From: an uncultured Alphaproteobacteria bacterium
GTDB lineage: Bacteria > Pseudomonadota > Alphaproteobacteria > Rickettsiales > CAIJLX01
Reading direction: 5' to 3'
NCBI GenBank assembly: GCA_903821695.1
Contig: CAIJLX010000103.1
Coordinates: 1 to 47,962 of the forward strand
Length of the DNA stretch: 47,962 nucleotides
Shown here piece after piece: positions 42,316 to 47,962 of the stretch. Each line of letters starts with the position of its first letter. The first letter of the stretch is position 1. The notes beneath the pieces are model-generated. The model made no database searches. It saw only the letters and a list, made by a program, of their open reading frames with translations, and had not been told where the DNA came from. Both the position numbers and the translations under genes were made by a program.

Positions 42316-43880
42316 GAGACGTCCTCTATGCGCACTCGCTCCGTCAGGAGAAAAAATACCTCCAGATCATCAAAACGATACGCATCCAATGCGAGGCCAT
42401 TATTCTCAGCCAGACGCATCTTGGGGTTTTCAATATCAAGCGCTGGTAGCAGATAATAGTCGAATGCCTTCTCATTTGCCGCATCCATACGGATAACAAT
42501 CGTAATATCCGGAAGTAATCCGCTATCGAGATGTATTTTCCAGCGATAATCGCCGCCTTTGGTATGGTGGCAGCGACAGATTACTATCGAAGCTCGTAGC
42601 TCCTCATTAATAATGATCAATTCAGAAGTTTTCTCCTGGCGTACATATCCTCCCAGATCTTGAATCTTACGGATAGTGTCATCGATGACGCTGCCGTGCA
42701 ATTTACGCAAGCGGCGATTGATTTCTATAAAACTATAGTCATGATCCGGCGTGAAACCAATCAGCTCATAGGCCCGGATTAAGCTGCCAAACCGATGCTG
42801 ATAGGCGCTGCTAGAGGGCATATTCTCAGACTCATTAATAACAACTCCGGACAACCAACCATGTTGTTCATGTAGTTTGCGTAGTTTTTCTAGCATTTCC
42901 TCATCGCTAAATTTTCGACCGCGTTCGCGGATGATTCCTTGTGCCGTGAAAAAATAACGAGGCTCAACAATGGCCTCAAACACCCCATCTTTGCGCACCC
43001 ACATATCCGGTACGTTAACCACACGCCGTTTTTTGAGCTTAAAAGACGTTCGATTGAATATATTATTGCCAATATACTTCTCGTTGGTCAGTACTTCATG
43101 CACAGTACTACGAGTCCAGGGGCGATCGAGATCTGTTAATACGCCCCGCTGATTGAGAATAGCTGCGATCTGGCTTTCCTGCATTCCTTCTTCGGTGAAT
43201 GCACGGTACATCCATTGTACGTTTTCGACTTCATCAGGTGGTCCCGGCACCAGAATAACCCGATCCGTCTGCAAACTCTTGTGCTCTCCGCGTTTCAGTG
43301 CTGCCTTCTGTTGCCCGTGTTCATCAATAAGCACGCGTCGCAATCCATAACCTGCTGGTCCACCCTGACGATAGCCAAGTTCAATCAAGCGACATTGCCC
43401 GGCAAATACTTTTGTGGAGAGTTCCCGGCTGTATTCACCCGCCATCGCACGCTTGACGCCCTTAACGATGGTAGATACGGGACTACCATCATTCTCAAAT
43501 TGCTCAGCAACATATTGGACATCAATACCCGCCCGGCGGCAGATATATTCATAATAAGCACTCTCGTCTGCATCTTGAAAGCGGCCCCAGCGCGTGACAT
43601 CCAGCACCAGAATCATCGTAAAAGCAGCAACACCCGACTGTACATCATCAATCAGCTTCTTAAGCGCGTCCCGACCATCCATGCTAAGGCCGCTTTTTCC
43701 GGAATCAGTATAGGTCTCTATGATTTCAATATGGTGCCGGTCCGCATACTCACGAATGGCATCGCCCTGATTCTCCGTAGAGTACTTTTGATGGTCCGTA
43801 GACATGCGCACATACATGGCAGCCCGTCGGATAGGGGAAGGAACATCGCGTGTATTGTTACTATTTTTGTCCACAGTCAT
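42312..43880 (-). CDS. Serine recombinase of the recombinase-ParB-RepB module
   Basis: A 522-residue recombinase. The resolvase domain has RRAAMYVRMSTDHQ with the catalytic serine at about 27, followed by YTDSGKSGL, LVLDVTRWGR and EYSRELSTKVF. The recombinase domain follows (EKYIGNNIFNRTSFKLKKR). The C-terminal ~150 residues are specific to this module. It differs clearly from the other serine recombinase at 2011-3663. It heads the operon with the two ParB-type genes and is divergent from an HTH gene. Only a weak ribosome binding signal precedes the ATG at 43880. Confidence 0.88.
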   Translation of the reverse strand: MTVDKNSNNTRDVPSPIRRAAMYVRMSTDHQKYSTENQGDAIREYADRHHIEIIETYTDSGKSGLSMDGRDALKKLIDDVQSGVAAFTMILVLDVTRWGRFQDADESAYYEYICRRAGIDVQYVAEQFENDGSPVSTIVKGVKRAMAGEYSRELSTKVFAGQCRLIELGYRQGGPAGYGLRRVLIDEHGQQKAALKRGEHKSLQTDRVILVPGPPDEVENVQWMYRAFTEEGMQESQIAAILNQRGVLTDLDRPWTRSTVHEVLTNEKYIGNNIFNRTSFKLKKRRVVNVPDMWVRKDGVFEAIVEPRYFFTAQGIIRERGRKFSDEEMLEKLRKLHEQHGWLSGVVINESENMPSSSAYQHRFGSLIRAYELIGFTPDHDYSFIEINRRLRKLHGSVIDDTIRKIQDLGGYVRQEKTSELIIINEELRASIVICRCHHTKGGDYRWKIHLDSGLLPDITIVIRMDAANEKAFDYYLLPALDIENPKMRLAENNGLALDAYRFDDLEVFFLLTERVRIEDVS

Positions 43881-43954
43881 AGTCCGCCATAAGAATGTCG
43901 CTGAATCACAGCAGCTTGGTTGATCTCCATAAATTATATTATTGGAGAAACCTC

Positions 43955-44545
43955 ATGTCCCTTGCTAAAAATGACCAAATTTTAACATCCGCGATTACGG
44001 ATAAAAAACTCGCCTTCTTGATTCAGAAAATACTACGGCAAGAATATAAAAATCAGAGTTCAGCCGTAAAACGAATAGGCAAAAAAACGGGTATTGAATT
44101 ACGGGCTATACGCGATTGGTATGAAGGTCGAAAGCCGCCAAAATCAACGCATCTCTTGATACTTGCCTGCCACTATCCACAGCTATTACCTGAAATTATG
44201 AAATCGATTGGTCAGGTTGATTTATGGGCAATGCCTGAGCAAGGTTTTGGTGCTCACAACACCTACCCACGCCAGTTAGAAAATGTGCCTCATGACAAAA
44301 TTTATAGTGCAAGATCTTGCACTATAAATGTAACCTTCGATATCGAGAAGGGTGGAAAATTAAACCAGAGGCAATTATGGTTTCTGGGATTACTACAGCA
44401 GGGGTATAAAGTAAGGAGCGTCGATATCATGGCTGTTTGGAAAGCATCTGCTAGGGCAGCTAAATATGATATTGAGGGACTGGTAGGTCTAGAACTAATT
44501 CGTTTCATCGGTTCCCGCAAAACCGGGTACTATGAAGCCACATGA
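43955..44545 (+). CDS. HTH regulator divergent from the recombinase, 196 aa
   Basis: I start at the ATG at 43955, preceded by GGAGAAACCTC. The 196-residue product has an N-terminal HTH-like region (SAVKRIGKKTGIELRAIRDWYEGRKPPK) and a C-terminal part with RQLWFLGLLQQGYKVRSVDI resembling a second DNA-binding domain. It is placed to regulate the divergent recombinase operon. The coding sequence contains a perfect 30-bp palindrome (44300-44329), encoding KIYSARSCTIN, between the two domains. No named family is certain. Confidence 0.7.
   Translation: MSLAKNDQILTSAITDKKLAFLIQKILRQEYKNQSSAVKRIGKKTGIELRAIRDWYEGRKPPKSTHLLILACHYPQLLPEIMKSIGQVDLWAMPEQGFGAHNTYPRQLENVPHDKIYSARSCTINVTFDIEKGGKLNQRQLWFLGLLQQGYKVRSVDIMAVWKASARAAKYDIEGLVGLELIRFIGSRKTGYYEAT
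44300..44329. repeat. Perfect 30-bp palindrome inside the HTH gene
   Basis: The arm ATTTATAGTGCAAGA (44300-44314) is followed without spacer by its exact inverse complement (44315-44329). It lies within the coding sequence, between the N-terminal HTH and the C-terminal domain. It may be an autoregulatory or recombination site; coding for a flexible linker would allow it. Confidence 0.85.
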
Positions 44546-44546
44546 G

Positions 44547-44674
44547 TTCCCTGTTAATTCCCTGTTATCATTTTAATGAAATCAAGTAAAAGCCAGTATT
44601 TCCCTACGTTTTAGAGATTCCTTCTACAAAACTTTCCTGTTATTTTCAGAAATTCCCTGTATTTTTCCCTGTAA
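44547..44674 (+). repeat. Cluster of TTCCCTGTTA direct repeats
   Basis: Exact copies lie at 44547-44556 and 44558-44567, 11 bases apart (one helical turn). Variants lie at 44633-44642 (TTTCCTGTTA), 44653-44661 (TTCCCTGTA) and 44665-44674 (TTCCCTGTAA), plus TTCCCTACG near 44600. All have the same orientation. They begin directly after the HTH gene. Copies also lie at 40164 and 40200 on the far side of the recombinase module. They behave like iterons or module-end binding sites. Confidence 0.7.
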
Positions 44675-44772
44675 CGGACCTAAGACAGGTTCGGCGCAGA
44701 CTACTTACACCACCAACAAAATCAAGGGTTTGCGAAGAATCCCCCAACAGAAAGACACCCCTTGCGGGACAC

Positions 44773-44908
44773 TTCGGGGACACAAACTGACAAAACATAG
44801 CAACCAGCAGTCACAAGAAGCTGCTGTAAGCATTTCTATAGAACCATCCATTATTCCTCACTTTGGCGATGTAAATCTTTCACTGGATGTCCCCATAGTG
44901 TCCCCGAA
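44773..44908. repeat. 11-bp inverted repeat upstream of the tyrosine integrase
   Basis: TTCGGGGACAC at 44773-44783 and GTGTCCCCGAA at 44898-44908 are perfect inverse copies, 114 bases apart and 124 bases before the integrase start. Such pairs can be integrase arm-binding sites. 44675-45032 shows no other feature; a 66-residue open frame here looks accidental. Confidence 0.45.
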
Positions 44909-45032
44909 ATGGGTGTGCCACAACAAATAGCAAGTAAAACACTCATATATTCTAGCGCGACAAGGGGATTATGTAACCTATTGTCAATTGTTGTCTTTTA
45001 TTGTAGCTTGCGTTCAACAGTGAGGAGCGCAC

Positions 45033-46088
45033 ATGGCAAGCATAGAAAAAAGAATACACGGTGAGAGTATTACCTACAGGGTAAAAGTGCGTTTGAAGGG
45101 ACACCCATTGCAGACAGCAACCTTTGAACGGATCACAGATGCAAAGAACTGGGCGAAGATAACCGAAGGCGCGATTAAGGATGGGCGACACTTCCGTAAC
45201 ACGGAAGCAAAGAAGCGCACGCTGGGCGAACTGATTGACCGCTATGTGAAAGATATTCTGCCAACAAAGCCGAAGAGCGAAAAGAAGCTGCGCTTGCAAC
45301 TGGGATGGTGGAAGCAGGAATTGGGGAGTTATTTTCTTGTTGATATTACCCCCGCGCTGATAGGCGAAAAGCGTGACCAGTTATTAGGCGAAACCACGCG
45401 CTTTAAAAAGAAGCGCAGCAATGCAACGGTGGTGCGTTATCTCGCCGCGTTATCTCATGTGCTGAGTGTTGCTGTGAAAGAATTGGGCTGGTTAGACGAT
45501 ACGCCTATGCGGAAGGTGCGGAAGCCGAAAGAATCACGGGGGCGTGTGCGCTTCCTTTCCGAAATAGAGCGCAAAGCGTTATTAGAAGCGTGCAAGCAAT
45601 CCGAAAACGCGCACCTATACACCATTGTGGTGCTGGCACTTAGTACAGGTATGCGGAAGGGCGAGATAATGAATCTGCGCTGGGATGATGTGAACCTGAA
45701 AGAGGGCTATATCATCCTGCATGAAACAAAGAATGGTGAACGCCGCCGTGTGCCACTGGCAAGCCACGCGTTAGAGTGCATCAAGGCAATGGATAAGGTG
45801 CGGCGCATTGATACGCCCCTGCTATTCCCAAGCGAAAGAAAGAGCGTGCAAAGCTATTTTTGGAAGCGTTGGTTGAAGGCGATAAAAGAAGCAGGGATTG
45901 AGGATTTCCGCTTCCATGATTTACGCCACACCACCGCAAGCTACCTTGCCATGAACGGTGCAAGCATTGCCGAAATTGCAGAAGTACTAGGGCATAAAAC
46001 CCTGCAAATGGTAAAACGCTACAGCCACCTTTCTGAAGGACATACCAGCAAAGTGGTGGAGAGCATGAATCGGAGGATATTTGGATGA
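45033..46088 (+). CDS. Tyrosine site-specific integrase
   Basis: A 351-residue phage-type integrase. An N-terminal arm-binding domain (about 1-65) is followed by a SAM-like core-binding domain and the catalytic domain with R208 (STGMRKGEI), K233, H295-D-L-R298 (FHDLRHT), H321 (GHKTL) and nucleophile Y330 (RYSHLSE). GAGGAGCGCAC precedes the ATG at 45033. The stop overlaps the next gene (ATGA). It would move the element by strand exchange at a short core, typically a tRNA end; I see no intact att core next to it. Confidence 0.92.
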   Translation: MASIEKRIHGESITYRVKVRLKGHPLQTATFERITDAKNWAKITEGAIKDGRHFRNTEAKKRTLGELIDRYVKDILPTKPKSEKKLRLQLGWWKQELGSYFLVDITPALIGEKRDQLLGETTRFKKKRSNATVVRYLAALSHVLSVAVKELGWLDDTPMRKVRKPKESRGRVRFLSEIERKALLEACKQSENAHLYTIVVLALSTGMRKGEIMNLRWDDVNLKEGYIILHETKNGERRRVPLASHALECIKAMDKVRRIDTPLLFPSERKSVQSYFWKRWLKAIKEAGIEDFRFHDLRHTTASYLAMNGASIAEIAEVLGHKTLQMVKRYSHLSEGHTSKVVESMNRRIFG

Positions 46089-47134
46089 GGGGCTTTCACA
46101 CATTAAAGCCTGACTATGATAAGTGGGCAAGCACTCCCACTTGGACAGTAGAGGAGACTTGTCTGTTGATTAGAGGCATAGAGCCTTCATTATTGGACAT
46201 AAAGTTGCTTTCTTCAGTGCTTTGCAAGGGCAATGACTTTGAAGAAGACCTTGAAATAAATGAGAAATTGATAAGTCATTTAGCAAGGCAGGACAAAAAA
46301 ATTGAATGCGGTCTTATGGATCATGTGGATAGGTGGGGTCTATTACTAAACCTGAGAAACATTTATTATTACTTTGCAGCAAATCTTGGCGCGGGGGAAT
46401 ACAATCATGATGAGCGTACAGAAAATGGTCATCTTCCGCCAGATATTGTCTATCAAGCTGCTTTTGATGAAAGCGGCATTTTCAAGCATGACTTTTTTAA
46501 GGATCACCTCAAACAGATAGGCTTTAAATTTCGGTACTCTGAGCGAAGTAACATGTTTTGTTTTTTTAAGCTTTTTTCCAAGCGTGAGGTTTGGAGCCAA
46601 GAGCAAGCTATTAGGCTAATAATGTGTAAGAATCCAGTGGCGGTAGACAGATATGATTTTGATGAAGTGGACTATACAGTTTTGGATGAGGCAATTAATA
46701 CCGCAATAGCTGTAAAAAAACTAATTCCTATTAACCCCAATTTAGAAGACATTTATCGTATAGAGGAAGAAAAAGTTTTAGAGTACTTTTTTGATCCCAA
46801 AGTTATAATCAACTGGGCATTAGAAAAGGACTTCAAGCCCCATGATCAGTTACTAGAAATGATGGGAATTAAAGAGACTCCTAAATCAGAAAAGACTAAG
46901 TGTCATGCCAATACAAAAACAGCCAATAATGAGACTCTTTGTACAAGATGGCTATCTGAAGAGGTAGAAAAATATGATTTTCCACCAAAACCAAAAAAAA
47001 GCATTTATGATAATGATTATTATACCGAAGCAAAAACTCGATTTCCAGGGTTAGGAAAAAATCAATTCATACGCGCTTGGTCAAATGCCACCAAAGGTAA
47101 GCCTAACTGGCGTAAAGCAGGTCAAAAATATTAA
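46085..47134 (+). CDS. Hypothetical protein coupled to the integrase, 349 aa
   Basis: A 349-residue acidic protein starting MRGFHTLKPDYDKWASTPTW. It has no membrane segment and no recognised domain. The C-terminal RFPGLGKNQFIRAWSNATKG and following NWRKAGQKY look like the basic ending often seen in short hypothetical proteins beside alphaproteobacterial integrases, perhaps a DNA-binding tail. It overlaps the integrase stop by four bases, so it is co-translated. Codon use is more AT-rich than the integrase, suggesting a different origin. Confidence 0.65.
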   Translation: MRGFHTLKPDYDKWASTPTWTVEETCLLIRGIEPSLLDIKLLSSVLCKGNDFEEDLEINEKLISHLARQDKKIECGLMDHVDRWGLLLNLRNIYYYFAANLGAGEYNHDERTENGHLPPDIVYQAAFDESGIFKHDFFKDHLKQIGFKFRYSERSNMFCFFKLFSKREVWSQEQAIRLIMCKNPVAVDRYDFDEVDYTVLDEAINTAIAVKKLIPINPNLEDIYRIEEEKVLEYFFDPKVIINWALEKDFKPHDQLLEMMGIKETPKSEKTKCHANTKTANNETLCTRWLSEEVEKYDFPPKPKKSIYDNDYYTEAKTRFPGLGKNQFIRAWSNATKGKPNWRKAGQKY

Positions 47135-47224
47135 TTCCCAAATTAATCGACTCGGTGAATCAATTCGGATGAATTGAACTGGTGCCATTACTTGTCTGGC
47201 GTTTTATCTCAAAATCTTGTTGTT

Positions 47225-47251
47225 AAAAAAGCGGCAGAACATTGCCGTTTT
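47225..47251 (+). terminator. Probable Rho-independent terminator
   Basis: An A run, the stem CGGCA (47232-47236) / TGCCG (47243-47247) with a six-base loop and TTTT follow the 349-residue gene by about 90 bases. The stem is short, so strength is uncertain. A second small hairpin, TCAATTC/GAATTGA, lies at 47160-47177. Confidence 0.45.
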
Positions 47252-47273
47252 CAACAATAACGAGGAGAAGCCA

Positions 47274-47492
47274 ATGAACAAGTTAGACTCAAAACAATAC
47301 CTCACAGTAAAACAACTATCCGAAAAGTATCCAGCATTCCCTGCATCAGGTATTAGGCATTTAATTTTCCATGCCAAAGCTAAGAACTTTGAAAACTGTT
47401 TAATAAGGGTGGGTAAGAAAGTGCTCGTGGATTCGGAAAAGTTTTCTGCATGGATTGAAAGCCACCGCAACGCCACCCAACAAGGTGCGTAG
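47274..47492 (+). CDS. Excisionase/AlpA-like DNA-binding protein, 72 aa
   Basis: GAGGAGAAGCCA precedes the ATG at 47274. The 72-residue product reads YLTVKQLSEKYPAFPASGIR, then RVGKKVLVDSEKFSAWIESH, the winged-helix pattern of AlpA/excisionase-like proteins that bend DNA at att sites. A frame starting 57 bases earlier lacks a signal. It follows the integrase cluster on the same strand and is the likely directionality factor. Confidence 0.75.
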   Translation: MNKLDSKQYLTVKQLSEKYPAFPASGIRHLIFHAKAKNFENCLIRVGKKVLVDSEKFSAWIESHRNATQQGA

Positions 47493-47574
47493 CAATTCAA
47501 CGCTTGCGGCTGGGCAGCCTTGTAACTTCCAACCGCAAGCACTCCCCACATTACAAATGAAAGGAAGCATTATC

Positions 47575-47962
47575 ATGCTAACCAATAACCTTGCCCTTCA
47601 ACGGGAGGTGATGAGTATGCTTTATAAAACAAACTTTAATCGTGCGGCTCTGAATTTAATCAAGGAGCATGGGGATAGTGCAGAATGGTACGCCGAAGAA
47701 CAATTCGAGAAAAACTGTGAGGCTGGCGAGTTGAAAGAGGCTGGGTGGTGGATGCACATGATGCAGTCACTGGAAGAAATACTCGATGCACAAGCAAGCA
47801 CGAAAAAGGTTGTGGCAATGCCTAAGGGCTATGATGATGACGATCTTATTGCATGGCTTAAAGCGCACCATATTCATGCGGAGATTCCGCCACGAGACAA
47901 TCGCAAAAATAAGCGATATTATGACAAAACAGTGTATGCCTGGCGAAGACGCATTGAAAATA
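47575..47962 (+). pseudogene. Small conserved protein fused in frame to IS5-type transposase tail (runs off window)
   Basis: From the ATG at 47575 (AAAGGAAG upstream) the first ~75 residues resemble the small protein at 14749 (LIKEHGDSAEWYAEEQFEKN). From about residue 77 the frame becomes an IS5-type transposase: MPKGYDDDDLIAWL, then AEIPPRDNRKNKRYYDK and RRRIEN at the window edge. The frame stays open, and the 17 last bases equal the first 17 of the window, where the transposase continues to its stop at 127. The total would be about 170 residues. An IS remnant has replaced the end of the small gene without a frameshift. An ATG at 47617 is an alternative start. Confidence 0.7.

Noticed and set aside
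40164-44674. Plasmid replication origin with iterons
   Set aside because: The repeats look iteron-like and ParB-type genes are present, but no replication initiator or ParA gene is visible, so an origin call is not supported.
44730-44930. 66-residue ORF upstream of the integrase
   Set aside because: No ribosome binding site, low-complexity product, and it spans the inverted repeat region typical of att DNA.
1-47962. Composite transposon bounded by two IS copies
   Set aside because: Only C-terminal transposase pieces are seen and they join across the window ends as one fragment, so two separate IS copies are not shown.

Overview
The window looks like accessory DNA of an alphaproteobacterium of moderate to low GC. 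The evidence is family-level: a large serine recombinase with DUF2924 and DUF3489 partners, a recombinase/ParB/RepB-like trio, a ParB-domain methyltransferase with DUF5681 and a terminase, and a waaE-type glycosyltransferase. I cannot name the species. The last 17 bases repeat the first 17, and an IS5-type transposase reading frame runs in phase from the window end into the window start. The molecule may therefore be a closed circle of about 47.95 kb, or a contig broken inside an IS copy.

Layout. 1-1850: transposase tail, a chromosome-like LPS-core glycosyltransferase pair, a small protein and an intact tRNA-Met(CAT). 1.9-4.4 kb: large serine recombinase with DUF2924 and DUF3489 in an overlapping operon next to the tRNA. 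4.5-11.7 kb: a single-chain type ISP restriction-modification enzyme with a GHKL-ATPase/PD-(D/E)xK partner, between two degraded tRNA 3' halves that share the core TTCCTAAAC. 11.7-16.9 kb: a nuclease cluster (PD-(D/E)xK protein, exonuclease I, secreted PLD-type nuclease, Mrr-like protein) ending in an XRE regulator with a double operator. 16.9-20.0 kb: a divergent lysine-forming saccharopine dehydrogenase / FAD amine oxidase pair between 20-bp direct repeats, followed by a broken XRE copy with the same double operator and a membrane protein. 21-24.2 kb: methyltransferase, DUF5681 and terminase large subunit, with no other virion genes. 24.7-28.3 kb: three related helical proteins of unrecognised family, closed by a terminator.

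28.6-44.7 kb is the most unusual part. A predicted operon of a 2779-residue protein, a 941-residue SF2 helicase and a 96-residue HTH protein lies beside a recombinase/ParB/RepB-like/HTH module. Copies of TTCCCTGTTA lie on both sides of that module, together with a perfect 39-bp palindrome and a perfect 30-bp palindrome. The giant protein contains about seven repeats that look to me like degenerate zincin (anthrax lethal factor-like) domains without the HExxH motif. I know no described system with this combination.

44.7-47.96 kb: tyrosine integrase, an unknown 349-residue protein translationally coupled to it, an excisionase-like protein, and a small protein fused in frame to the transposase remnant. 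Overall the region reads as stacked mobile elements and defence-type cassettes, with several boundaries marked by tRNA fragments or direct repeats.
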